DNA of 64,000 nucleotides. It comes from an uncultured Coriobacteriaceae bacterium (lineage in GTDB: Bacteria > Actinomycetota > Coriobacteriia > Coriobacteriales > Atopobiaceae). The number at the start of each line of letters is the position of its first letter. The first letter of the stretch is position 1. The notes below the pieces were generated by a model that worked only from the letters and a program-made list of their open reading frames with translations, had not been told where the DNA came from and searched no databases. Made by a program: the position numbers and the translations under genes. This document shows, in pieces, positions 9,488-19,903 of the stretch. The stretch covers positions 14,206 to 78,205 of the forward strand of contig USBN01000002.1 in assembly GCA_900552935.1 (NCBI GenBank). Reading direction: 5' to 3'.

Positions 9488-10012
9488 CTACCTATACAGT
9501 GGCAGCTGGCCCGTCACGGGCGAGATCGCGCTCACGTCCATGGGCGCGAACCCAACGCAGGTCCAACGGCTACCGGAGGCGTCCGGCGTGAGCTCGGTGC
9601 GGCACGCGTCGCGGATACAGAAGAAGTCCATGCCCTCCATGAAGCCGCGGCTCTCTGCACGACTCACGAGCGCGGCAAGTGCGCGTTCGCCATCGACCGC
9701 GAGCACGATCTTGGGCTCACCCTGGCGAACCCACTCCGCCAGCACGCCCGCGTCAACGGATGTGCGCGCAAGGCTGCCGCCCCACTCGAGCCCGATGGGC
9801 CCGCACGTAGGATCGCCCTCGACGTAGCGCTGGGTGCCGGCGAGCAGCGCCGCCACACTCGCATGCGCCACCTGCGCGGCGACCTTGCCCGCGCTCATGC
9901 CCAGGGAGCGATCGACCACGACATACTGCCGGATGTCCGGGCCCATAGGCTCGGCCTCGGGCTCCGCCTCTTCACGCGCCGACGTCGCCACGCCCATCAT
10001 CGTTGCTGACAT
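9488..10012 (-). CDS. Peptidyl-tRNA hydrolase, Pth2 (archaeal/eukaryotic) type
   Basis: 174 residues. The core matches Pth2, not bacterial Pth: QYVVVDRSLGMSAGKVAAQV followed by AHAS, GEPKIVLAVDGE, CIRDACRTELTPDASG, and the C-terminal VGFAPMDVSAISPVTGQL. These cover the conserved GKxAAQxxHA, catalytic Asp (RDAxRT) and GxxPxxxIxxxTGxL features. Pth2 hydrolyses peptidyl-tRNA. The start at 10012 has GAGG seven bases upstream; a longer reading would run inside the HAD gene. About 23 residues precede the core. It lies 26 bp after the HAD gene and is probably co-transcribed with it. Confidence 0.75.
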   Translation of the reverse strand: MSATMMGVATSAREEAEPEAEPMGPDIRQYVVVDRSLGMSAGKVAAQVAHASVAALLAGTQRYVEGDPTCGPIGLEWGGSLARTSVDAGVLAEWVRQGEPKIVLAVDGERALAALVSRAESRGFMEGMDFFCIRDACRTELTPDASGSRWTCVGFAPMDVSAISPVTGQLPLYR

Positions 10013-10038
10013 TGCGTACCTCAAACCCCTCGTATCGA

Positions 10039-10845
10039 TTACGCCTGAGCGCGCGCCTCCTCGAGAACGCGGCGCATTTCGGCCTGAACGGCCTGCTCGG
10101 TATTCTTCCCAATCACGCGCTCGGCAATCTGTTTGACGGCGTAGCGGCCATTGCCCATCGCCACGGGATGACCCACCATGCGCAGGATCTCGTAGTCGTT
10201 CATGGCATCGCCGAAAGCCATGACCTCGTCCGACTCGACGCCCAGGTACTCCATAATCTGGCGAATGCCCGTTGCCTTCGAAACGCCCACCTGCATAACG
10301 TCGATCCACCTCGAGCCCGAGGGCGCGAAGACAAAGCGATCGCCCAGCTCGCGCTGGAGGACGTAGGCCATGTCCATCGTGTATTCGGGCGTGTCGCAGA
10401 AGACCGAGGTCTTGAGGATGTTCACCTCGGGTGCGGGCACGTCATAAACGCGGACAGCGGCGAGCAGGTCCTTGTCGATCTCACGCTCGAAACGGTCCTC
10501 GTCATCGAGCAGGAAGCTCTGGGTGCGGTCAAAAAGGGCGATGTGGAGACAGCCGAAGCGGTCGACCGTCTCCTTCAGGCGCCTGAGCCCGATGTGCGAG
10601 AAGACCTCGCGGTCGATGAGCTCTCCAGACACCACAACCTGGGCGCCGTTCGATGCCACGAAGTCCATCTGGTCCACAACGGGGGCAAAGAACTCATGGA
10701 GCGTGTCGAGCCTGCGGCCGGAGCTCGCCGCGAAATGAACGCCCGCCTCGCGAAGCTCGCGAATGAGGCCGAAGGTCTCCGCCGGCACCTCGGAGTGCTC
10801 GTCGAGCAGCGTGCCGTCCATATCCGATGCGATGAGCTTAATCAC
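10039..10845 (-). CDS. Cof-type HAD-IIB hydrolase
   Basis: 268 residues, the typical size of Cof-type HAD phosphatases. Motif I is ASDMDGTLLDE near the N-terminus, motif II is AASSGRRLD, the lysine motif III precedes AFGDAMNDYEILRMVG (motif IV), and VAMGNGRYAVK follows. The C2B cap occupies roughly residues 85-185. Start is GTG at 10845, with GGAG six bases upstream. Substrates of this class are usually sugar phosphates or phosphorylated cofactors; the specific one is not predictable. Transcribed toward the Pth2 gene. Confidence 0.85.
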   Translation of the reverse strand: MIKLIASDMDGTLLDEHSEVPAETFGLIRELREAGVHFAASSGRRLDTLHEFFAPVVDQMDFVASNGAQVVVSGELIDREVFSHIGLRRLKETVDRFGCLHIALFDRTQSFLLDDEDRFEREIDKDLLAAVRVYDVPAPEVNILKTSVFCDTPEYTMDMAYVLQRELGDRFVFAPSGSRWIDVMQVGVSKATGIRQIMEYLGVESDEVMAFGDAMNDYEILRMVGHPVAMGNGRYAVKQIAERVIGKNTEQAVQAEMRRVLEEARAQA

Positions 10846-10995
10846 GATGTCTCCGTTCTCTGGATTGTGGCGATGTCGTCGGTTGTCGTGACAGCAAGCC
10901 GCTTGGCTTGGACGCCTGCCAGCACAAGGCGGCAGGCACCCGGGCTAAGCGGCAAAGGGCGCGACGAATCGCCAGGCGCCCTTCGCCGCGAGCGA

Positions 10996-12258
10996 TTACT
11001 CCTGCGGAACCGCAAAGCGGGCCACGAGCTGCTCGAGCGCGTCGACCATGAGCTCCATGCTGCGCACGGGAATGAACTCACGCACGCCGTGGAAGTTGTA
11101 GCCGCCGGTGGGCAGGTTGGGGCACGGCAGGCCGCGGAAGGTCAGCTGGGCGCCGTCGGTGCCGCCGCGGACGGGCACGACGCGCGGTTCCATGCCACAC
11201 GCCGCCATCGCGGCGAAGGCGTTATCGCGCAGGAAGTCCATGCCACGCAGGTGCTCAGCCATGTTGCGATACTGCTCGCGAATCTCGACCTCGACCGTGC
11301 CGGTGCCATAGCGCCTGTTGAGGAACTCCGCGGCATCACGAAGCTGCTGCTCACGATCGGCGAAGTGGTCCGCGTCGAAGTCGCGCACGATATAGGTCAG
11401 GCTTGCCTCGCCCGAAGAACCCGAGACCTCGATCGGGTGGAAGAAGCCCTCGTAACCCTCCGTGTGCTCCGGGCGCTCTGCCGCGGGAAGGAGGGCGTCA
11501 AATTCGCCGAGCACGGTGATGGCGTTGACCATGACGTTCTTGGCACTACCGGGGTGCACCTCGACGCCATGGGCCGTGACCTTGGCTTGGCTCGCGGAGA
11601 AGCACTCCCAGTTGAAGTCGCCGAGCTCCTCGCCATCGACGGTGTAGGCCCAGGTCGCGCCGAACTTCTCGAGGTCGAGCAGGGACGCGCCATGGCCAAT
11701 CTCCTCGTCCGGCACGAAGGCAATCTCGAGCGTGGGGTGCGGTAGCTCGGGATGAGCGGCGAGACGCGCAACGAGGGCGACGATCTCCGCAACGCCCGCC
11801 TTGTCGTCCGCGCCAAGAAGCGTGGTGCCGTCCGTGACGACGATGTCCTGGCCGACGAATCGCTCGAGCGCGGGAAGCTGCTCGGGCGTGGTCTCGATCA
11901 CGTGGCCGTCACGCTCGCCGGCGACGAGCGCTCCTCCCTCGTAACGGACGACACGCGGCTTGACACTGGCGGCAGGCGCATCGGGTGCGGTGTCGATGTG
12001 GGCAATGAGGCCGAGGGCCGGTAGATCCTCCGCCCCGGCCGAGGCGGGCAGCGTCGCCGTCACGTAGGCGTTGCTCGTGGCCTCGACCTCGACGCAGCCC
12101 AGCTCGGCAAGCTCGACGGCAAGCTGGCGAGCCATGTCACACTGGCAGGCAGTCGACGGGGTCTCCTCCTCGTTATGCGGATCAGACTGCGAGTCAATCT
12201 GCACGTAGCGCATGAATCGTTCAAGGACGTCGCTTGGCTTCGGCGTATAGCTATCCAT
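10996..12258 (-). CDS. pepT: Peptidase T (tripeptide aminopeptidase)
   Basis: 420 residues, close to PepT length. M20B zinc-peptidase motifs in order: LIAHIDTAPDAP (zinc His/Asp), TLLGADDKAGVAEI (bridging Asp), FVPDEEIGHGA (catalytic Glu pair), YTVDGEELG, and C-terminal RGGTDGAQLTFRG...NFHGVREF (zinc His). The lid domain occupies about residues 210-320. It removes N-terminal residues from tripeptides in the cytoplasm. GAGGAGGG precedes ATG 12258. The 800-bp spacer with structured elements lies upstream. Confidence 0.92.
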   Translation of the reverse strand: MDSYTPKPSDVLERFMRYVQIDSQSDPHNEEETPSTACQCDMARQLAVELAELGCVEVEATSNAYVTATLPASAGAEDLPALGLIAHIDTAPDAPAASVKPRVVRYEGGALVAGERDGHVIETTPEQLPALERFVGQDIVVTDGTTLLGADDKAGVAEIVALVARLAAHPELPHPTLEIAFVPDEEIGHGASLLDLEKFGATWAYTVDGEELGDFNWECFSASQAKVTAHGVEVHPGSAKNVMVNAITVLGEFDALLPAAERPEHTEGYEGFFHPIEVSGSSGEASLTYIVRDFDADHFADREQQLRDAAEFLNRRYGTGTVEVEIREQYRNMAEHLRGMDFLRDNAFAAMAACGMEPRVVPVRGGTDGAQLTFRGLPCPNLPTGGYNFHGVREFIPVRSMELMVDALEQLVARFAVPQE

Positions 12259-12522
12259 GGGCCCTCCTCAGGGAAATCCCGCGCTGGACGGGATGAATGA
12301 ATGTCCGTAATGAGTTTACTCCCCAGGCGACGTGCGTATCGAAAGGGGTTTGTCATGAGGCATGGAGTCGCTAGCGCGTTGGTGGCCTCCGGCACGCAGG
12401 AGGTTGCCAATACGCAGATGTTTGCCGTGCTCAGCTGGCCGCCAGCCCCATGGCGCACGCCGCAGCCCCACCCGTTTCACGCGCAGTTAGCCTCCTCCGA
12501 GATCGCAGACGCCCACTCGACC

Positions 12523-12647
12523 GAGAAGTATGGACATGAATCACGTTCGTCGGAGTAGAGACAATTGTTTAGCCACCAAACCTGCAGGTAGATTAGACAC
12601 TTATTAGGAGACTACTCGAGGCGGTTCGATTCATGTCCATACTTCTC
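12523..12647. repeat. Structured element E1, 20-bp perfect outer arms
   Basis: Outer arms GAGAAGTATGGACATGAATC (12523-12542) and its exact complement (12628-12647) enclose GAGTAG (12553-12558), ACCTGCAGGTAG (12580-12591) and CTACTC (12612-12617). GAGTAG and CTACTC can form an inner stem. Beyond a four-base bulge the outer arms continue with CACTC/GAGTG. The internal layout is identical to E2 at 12706. Strand and function are unknown; it could act as RNA in either flanking leader or as a DNA element. Confidence 0.8.
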
Positions 12648-12705
12648 GAGTGAGTTGAATACCAGGGCAATTTCTTCGCTAGCAGGGTGCCGCACAAAAC
12701 AACGC

Positions 12706-12826
12706 TAAGTAGGGGGCTAATCCGCAACCAACTGAGTAGACCGCTCTGCCGGCGTATCAAAACCGCAGGTAGCGAGGTTGCGTTTTTAGGGACTACTCAA
12801 GCAAAACCGAATTAGCCCCCTACTTA
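12706..12826. repeat. Structured element E2, homologous to E1
   Basis: Outer arms TAAGTAGGGGGCTAAT (12706-12721) and its exact complement (12811-12826) enclose GAGTAG (12734-12739), ACCGCAGGTAG (12762-12772) and CTACTC (12793-12798). The distances GAGTAG to GCAGGTAG (31) and GAGTAG to CTACTC (59) equal those in E1 exactly, and both copies have TT(A/T)TTAGG just before GACTACTC. The outer arms share no obvious sequence with those of E1, yet remain fully complementary. Confidence 0.8.
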
Positions 12827-12955
12827 ACGACTTTTTAATCTCGTCGCGCAAATTCGAAGGCAGCCAGGCGCGAATCGACGATTAAACGCCGTGTTTGAAG
12901 GGCAATTAATGAGACTGCGCGCGAAGGAGCGGTCCGAATCCCGGAACGGAGTTAT

Positions 12956-13009
12956 ATGAAGCAAGCGACAGAGGCTCAGCAGGCAAGCCGTGATAGCCTA
13001 GTACCTTGA
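12956..13009 (+). CDS. Possible 17-codon leader peptide
   Basis: An ATG at 12956, with CGGAG five bases upstream, opens MKQATEAQQASRDSLVP and a TGA, ending 49 bp before the DUF3825-like gene. Position and ribosome site fit a leader peptide or small protein. Nothing else supports it; chance occurrence is quite possible. Confidence 0.2.
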   Translation: MKQATEAQQASRDSLVP

Positions 13010-13058
13010 GACATAACGCGGCGAGCAATTATGCGGCCGCAAGAATAAGGGGCATCTC

Positions 13059-15269
13059 ATGGCAAAAAAGCAGATCGTCGACCTGCCCGTGCAGCTCACG
13101 GACGCAAACAAGCTTTACCTTTATCGTCTTCTGAGTAACGCTCTAGGGATTGGTCGCCAGGCCTTCCTCCCCCGTGCCGTCGAGGCGCTCGAGGCGGAGG
13201 GCATCACGCCTGAGGGCCTCGGTCACGCCACCGCGCAAGACCTCTTCGCCGCACTCGACGGGGTCTGCGAGCTCACCGTGTTCAAGGGAGGACGGTTCTA
13301 CGTAACCGTAACGCGCAACGAGACGTTCGACGCCGCACTCGCCGCGGGCGACGAGTCCAAAAAGAACGGCGGCAAGGGAAAGCCGTGGAAGCGCAAGAAG
13401 GGCGCACTCAAGCCCGTGCGTCCCAAGATGCGCGAGCTCAAAAATACGGAAGAGCCCATCGAGATGCCTCCGACAGAGGAAGTAGAGGAGGCCGTCGCGT
13501 GCGTCGCAGGCGAGCAGACGCAGAACGCGGTGCCCGTCGAGAATAATGACCCCGCCGCCCCGAAGGCTACCGTAGCCGAAGCGCCGCAGGAGACCGTCGA
13601 GATGGCACCGGCAGACGCCACCGTATCCCCCGACGTCGCGGAAGCAAATAGCCCGAAGGCAGATGTCATCGTGTCCGACGCACCAGCCATTCCCTCCATC
13701 CTTGAGCAGATTGCGGCACAGGCGGCCGAGTTCGAGTCCTCTCAGGAGGAAACCGTCGTCGCCAACGCAGCACTCGAAACGACTCACGCGGATGAAGCTG
13801 CACCCGCGCCCGCGGTGCCCGCGCCCGCGCCTTCAGCGCCCGCAGCGCCCGTGCCTGCGGCTCCCACGGCTCCCGCGGCTCCTGCGGCACCCGCGGCTCC
13901 CGCGGCACCCGTGCCTGCAGCTCCCGCGGCTCCCACCGTTTCCGCCACGCCCCACATCCCGGACGGCTTGCCCCACACCTTCTCTGAGGAAGTCTCCATC
14001 AAGCCGTCCTTCGTGGGCATGCTCACGCGCATGCTCCCCATCGACGAAGACCTCATGAGCGTCCTCGACGAGGATTGGCGCGTCGCCCGTGCGACCGGCA
14101 CGGCGACGGGCTCCCGCAACCTCGTGACTTTCCCCCTCAGGTACCTGCAGGAAGACGGCACCGCTCCCGTAACCGTCACCATTCGCCGCACCTCGCGTCC
14201 GGGTGATGCACGCCGCTGGCACCTCACGCTCGTCGACGGAGACGACGGGTCCGGCAACGTCCACATGGCCGTTGGCATCGAAGGTCTGCCCCAGGCCGAG
14301 GGCGGCTGCTGGGCCCAGCTCGCTCCCGCCTCCTCAGCGGGCGTCCCCAAAGCAGATCCCGCGCGTGACCTCGCCCAATTCATGGAGATTGGTTCCTGGG
14401 ACACGATGCTGGGCACCCTTGCCCGCGCAGCCGCGCCCGAGCGCTGGAACTACCCTGGCGAGGGTGTCGGCAAGGAGAGTCGTTACGGCATCCTGCGCGA
14501 TTATCTTGCCTCGACGCTCGCGCGCCTTCGCACGAACGGCGGCGTCGTGACCTCCCCGGATGGCACGCTCGCAGCGTTCGACACCGGTCTTGCCACCCCG
14601 ATGGACGAGGAGCTCTACGCCGTTCTCTCCCCCACCGGCACCGACATCCCCTGGCACCTCGACGGATTTGCCACAGCCGGCGACGGCGAGCTTGGTAGCC
14701 GCCTCACCGCGCACCTCGCGGAGCTACCCCCGCGCGCATGCTACCTCGAGAGGATTGACGACGTTGTCCTCCGCGATGGCGCCCTTGTGATTCCAGACTA
14801 TAAGTCCCTCCTGGGTGCGAACATCGAGCGCCTGCCACTCGGCTTCGTCGCATCGCTCGTCGCCGGCACTGACGCCCAGGCCCCTCTCGACCGCCTTGCC
14901 ACCGCCGGCTCCGCCGAGCGAGCCGCCGCGAGACGCGACCTCTCTCGCGCCATTGAGGGCGAGCCCGGCCGTTATCGCCGCGCGTGCCGCGCGCTCGACG
15001 ATGCCATCGACCTCTCGCTGCGTCGCGCGCGCCGCAGCTATCGCCACGTCGTGCCCGCCTTCGACGCCGCCCTCGGCCGCAAGCTCATGCTCCTGCCGCT
15101 CGCTCTCGTTGACGACACAAGCATCGACTGCGCGCTGGTCCTCGAGCTCATGCCGAGCGGCGCCTACCAGGCAGCGGCCGTCGCCTCCCTGTCGCGCGCC
15201 TACGCAGCCGCGCGCGTGGTGAGCGAGCAGCTGCCGTCTTGGTTCGAGGCTGACCGCGCCCTGGCCTAA
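13059..15269 (+). CDS. DUF3825-like protein with Pro/Ala linker
   Basis: 736 residues. Residues 1-95 form a small globular, possibly winged-helix domain; 105-140 are strongly basic (GKPWKRKKGALK); 140-300 are acidic and then a low-complexity Pro/Ala linker. The C-terminal part (about 445-730) resembles DUF3825: WDTMLGTLA, FDTGLATPMDEELYAV, YLERIDDVVL, PDYKSLLGANIERLP and a final helical region with RRARRSYRHVVPAFD. DUF3825 proteins elsewhere occur with RNA-related domains such as OST-HTH, which hints at an RNA role, but this is inference. AAGGGG lies seven bases before ATG 13059. The leader carries elements E1/E2. A terminator follows at 15317. Confidence 0.6.
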   Translation: MAKKQIVDLPVQLTDANKLYLYRLLSNALGIGRQAFLPRAVEALEAEGITPEGLGHATAQDLFAALDGVCELTVFKGGRFYVTVTRNETFDAALAAGDESKKNGGKGKPWKRKKGALKPVRPKMRELKNTEEPIEMPPTEEVEEAVACVAGEQTQNAVPVENNDPAAPKATVAEAPQETVEMAPADATVSPDVAEANSPKADVIVSDAPAIPSILEQIAAQAAEFESSQEETVVANAALETTHADEAAPAPAVPAPAPSAPAAPVPAAPTAPAAPAAPAAPAAPVPAAPAAPTVSATPHIPDGLPHTFSEEVSIKPSFVGMLTRMLPIDEDLMSVLDEDWRVARATGTATGSRNLVTFPLRYLQEDGTAPVTVTIRRTSRPGDARRWHLTLVDGDDGSGNVHMAVGIEGLPQAEGGCWAQLAPASSAGVPKADPARDLAQFMEIGSWDTMLGTLARAAAPERWNYPGEGVGKESRYGILRDYLASTLARLRTNGGVVTSPDGTLAAFDTGLATPMDEELYAVLSPTGTDIPWHLDGFATAGDGELGSRLTAHLAELPPRACYLERIDDVVLRDGALVIPDYKSLLGANIERLPLGFVASLVAGTDAQAPLDRLATAGSAERAAARRDLSRAIEGEPGRYRRACRALDDAIDLSLRRARRSYRHVVPAFDAALGRKLMLLPLALVDDTSIDCALVLELMPSGAYQAAAVASLSRAYAAARVVSEQLPSWFEADRALA

Positions 15270-15316
15270 AGCTGCAACCAGCAAACAAGCGTACGCGCGC
15301 AGTACGCGCGCAAAGC

Positions 15317-15350
15317 AAATCGCCCGGACCCCAAAGGGACCGGGCGATTT
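15317..15350 (+). terminator. Terminator after the DUF3825-like gene
   Basis: An 11-bp perfect stem, AAATCGCCCGG with CCGGGCGATTT, whose 12-base loop can pair further (CCC with GGG). It is 47 bp past the stop codon and followed by CGTTTACTTCGTTT. Confidence 0.75.
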
Positions 15351-15386
15351 CGTTTACTTCGTTTGCTCCTTTTGCAGCGGCCACGA

Positions 15387-15420
15387 ATAGTTGAAAAGGG
15401 ACTGGTCCTTTGTCAACTAT
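15387..15420. repeat. REP-like palindrome A (AAGGGACTG core)
   Basis: ATAGTTGAAAAGGGACT faces its near-exact inverse GGTCCTTTGTCAACTAT (14 of 17 positions pair, one more by G-U). A direct repeat TTGTCAACT follows immediately. It lies between convergent DUF3825-like and ligA genes and shares its AAAGGGACTG core with palindrome B at 15461. Confidence 0.75.
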
Positions 15421-15428
15421 TTGTCAAC

Positions 15429-17704
<2,276 letters not shown>

Positions 17705-17856
17705 TCACTGTCGATTGCTCAGAATGGTACCGCAGGTCCCGGACACGCCGCGAGGCTGATGCGGTCTTTCAAGCAAATGCCAGCGCCTCACAACCCGTTG
17801 CGTCGCACAAAGGCGCCGGCCCCACGTGAATTCGCGCGAGACCAGCGCCTTGCATC

Positions 17857-17961
17857 AAGCCAAATCGTTCCAGGCATCAGGCCGTCCGCAAGCCATTCAG
17901 TCGCTCCGGGCATCGGACCGCCCACGAGCCAAATCGTCCCGGGCATCAGGCCGCCCGCACG
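17857..17961. repeat. Three ~35-bp tandem units after htrA
   Basis: Units at 17857-17889, 17890-17926 and 17927-17961 share AGCC, TCGTTCC or its variants, GGCATC and GACCGCCC or GGCCGCCCG. The last unit abuts the htrA stop at 17968. No terminator with a T-run is evident between. Confidence 0.7.
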
Positions 17962-17967
17962 CCCGTC

Positions 17968-19503
17968 TTATCGCCGGCTGAACCCGTTACCACGGGAATC
18001 CGAGTTACCGTTCCCGTTACCGTAGCCATACTGGTTGAGATATTGCTCGAGTAGAGAGCCCTGCGAGGACTCGTCCTGTTCGCTGTTCTGCATGGACTCG
18101 TCCGATCCAAGCGTCACGTCAACGGACATCTGCTTGCCGCCGCGCATGAGGGTCACGGTTACCTTGTCGCCCACGCTGTGCGAGCGAACTGCAAGCACGA
18201 GGCCGTCTGAGCTCGTAATCTCCTCACCATCGAGGCTGGTGATGATATCGCCCTTGCGAATACCCGCCTGCTCGGCCGGACTTCCGCTCGTAACCTCGGC
18301 GACATAAGCACCCTGATTCACGGAGAGGTTGTTCTCGCGTGCGTTCTGCGGCGTCACGGTCTGGAAGGAGCCGCCGAGATAGGCATGCGTGACCGTCTCT
18401 CCGTTGATGATTTTCTGCGCCACCTCGACCGCATAGTTGCCCGGAATGGCAAAGCCCACGCCCGAACTCGAGCCCGAATAGCTCTCGATGAGCGAGTTGA
18501 TGCCAACGAGCTTGCCCTCCCCATTCACGAGTGCACCACCGGAGTTGCCAGGGTTGATCGTCGCGTCGGTCTGGATGAGGTTGGTGTAGATCGTGTTGCC
18601 CGAAGTGCTCTGCATCATCGTGGAACGATACAGCGAGCTCACGATACCCGTAGAGACGGACTGTTCAAGGCCGAAGGGGCTGCCCAGGCTCATGACCCAA
18701 TCGCCAACCTGGAGCGAGCTCGAGTCTCCCACCTCGATGGGCGTGAGCGTCGCGCCGTTGGGATTGATCTTGATGACGGCTAGGTCACTCGACTCGTCAG
18801 AGCCAACGACCGTAGCGTCATACGACTCGCCGCCAACAGAGACCGAGATGGTCTGCGCCCCCTCGATGACATGATAGTTGGTGAGGATATTGCCATCCGT
18901 ATCGAGGACGACGCCAGATCCGACGCCCTCGGCATCGCTCGTCTCCACGTTGATGGAGACGACGGAAGGCAGGCACTTCGCCGCGACGGCGGTCGCGAGC
19001 GAGGTGTCCTCGGAGGAGGGATCGATCGTGATGGACTGACCGGCGTTCGTCACGGTTGTGACGGTGGCGGGCCTGTCGAAGAAGCCACCGAAGTTCAGCG
19101 CCGCCACGACGCCCGCAGCGCCCAGGACACCGCCAATCAAGCCGAGCACGAGGGCCTTGAGGCCGACGCGCGGCTTGTTGGGCTTAGGTGCGCCAGCGCC
19201 AGCCCCCGCACCCGGGATGGGCGGCACCTGCGTAGGCGGCACCTGGCTCGTGGCCGCCTGCTGCGCGTACGCCTGGCCCGCCGCCTGCTGCGCATATGCC
19301 TGACCCGCGGTAGGCTGCGCATATGTCTGCGTCGTCTGAGCGGGCGGCACCTGACCCGCGGCCTGCTGGCCCGTGGCCGCCTGCTGGCCCACCGCCTGCC
19401 GAGCGGAGGACTGCTGGTTGTACGCCTGAGTCGGCGGTACAGGCGGAACCTGCTGCGTCGGCTGAGCACCCGGATAGACCGGACCTTGGTTGTCAGTTGG
19501 CAT
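17968..19503 (-). CDS. HtrA/DegP-type serine protease with PDZ domain
   Basis: 511 residues. Residues 1-110 are a cytoplasmic low-complexity Gln/Ala/Pro-rich tail with repeats of GQAYAQQAA type; one transmembrane helix follows (about 115-137). The trypsin-like domain has H211 (TNYHVIEG), D240 (SDLAVIKI) and S320 (NPGNSGGALVN); a PDZ domain follows (about 375-465, GIRKGDIITSLDGEEI) and then a Gly/Asn/Ser-rich end. This is the membrane-anchored surface quality-control protease form. Start 19503 has GGGGAG upstream. It lies 400 bp downstream of the GlnR-like gene, behind its own terminator, so is probably separate. Confidence 0.92.
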   Translation of the reverse strand: MPTDNQGPVYPGAQPTQQVPPVPPTQAYNQQSSARQAVGQQAATGQQAAGQVPPAQTTQTYAQPTAGQAYAQQAAGQAYAQQAATSQVPPTQVPPIPGAGAGAGAPKPNKPRVGLKALVLGLIGGVLGAAGVVAALNFGGFFDRPATVTTVTNAGQSITIDPSSEDTSLATAVAAKCLPSVVSINVETSDAEGVGSGVVLDTDGNILTNYHVIEGAQTISVSVGGESYDATVVGSDESSDLAVIKINPNGATLTPIEVGDSSSLQVGDWVMSLGSPFGLEQSVSTGIVSSLYRSTMMQSTSGNTIYTNLIQTDATINPGNSGGALVNGEGKLVGINSLIESYSGSSSGVGFAIPGNYAVEVAQKIINGETVTHAYLGGSFQTVTPQNARENNLSVNQGAYVAEVTSGSPAEQAGIRKGDIITSLDGEEITSSDGLVLAVRSHSVGDKVTVTLMRGGKQMSVDVTLGSDESMQNSEQDESSQGSLLEQYLNQYGYGNGNGNSDSRGNGFSRR

Positions 19504-19668
19504 GATCGCTCCCCGTTCTATATATGCGATCGCTCGCGAATTTCGCTTGTGACTGTTGTACCCTACCGCACCACACCGCCCAGCTTCAACGCCCATGAAT
19601 CACAGTCGCGAAACAACGCTTACAGGGGCCTGAAAACAATTCAGCCAGGAAGATGCAGCCGGCGCGGC

Positions 19669-19846
19669 GCCCGCCCACGCACGGCGCGGTGCCCGCTCAC
19701 GCACGGCGCGGTGCCCGCTCACGCACGGCACGGTACCTCCCCACGGGCGGCCTGGCACCCGCAGCCTCGCCCGCGCACGGCCTGGCACCCTCGCCCATGC
19801 CCACGCGCGGCTTCGCACCCGCGCCCTCGCCCTCGCGACGCGGCGC
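19669..19846. repeat. 22-bp and 30-bp tandem repeats after the regulator gene
   Basis: Four 22-bp units (19669-19690, 19691-19712, 19713-19734, 19735-19756; first three nearly identical, with CACGCACGGCGCGGT) run into three 30-bp units (19757-19786, 19787-19816, 19817-19846) beginning ACCC. The remaining part of the 400-bp spacer (19504-19668) shows no coding signal and should hold the htrA promoter. Confidence 0.8.
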
Positions 19847-19854
19847 CCGGCCAC

Positions 19855-19882
19855 AAAAAAGACGCGTCCAAAAGGACGCGCC
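19855..19882 (-). terminator. Terminator of the GlnR-like gene
   Basis: On the minus strand, a 9-bp stem (GGCGCGTCC with GGACGCGTC, one G-U) with a TTTT loop is followed by six T (19860-19855). It is 21 bp after the stop codon. Confidence 0.85.
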
Positions 19883-19903
19883 CAGACGCAACCCAATACA
19901 GGC

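Larger units (their letters stand above)
12259..13058. other. 800-bp divergent spacer with structured elements
   Basis: This is the longest gene-free stretch, between divergent pepT and the DUF3825-like gene. It holds two homologous inverted-repeat elements (12523-12647 and 12706-12826), an imperfect hairpin at 12834-12886 (TTTAATC with GATTAAA, plus CGTCG with CGACG) and a possible 17-codon reading frame at 12956. Its base composition is more A+T-rich than its flanks. A longer frame at 12301-12558 has no coding features. Confidence 0.75.

Noticed and set aside
12301..12558. 85-codon plus-strand frame in the long spacer
   Set aside because: It ends inside element E1, has no ribosome site and no coding character.
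12523..12826. Integron attC sites or a known riboswitch
   Set aside because: No integrase or cassette array, and no recognisable T-box, SAM, TPP or similar core; the internal motifs match nothing I can name.
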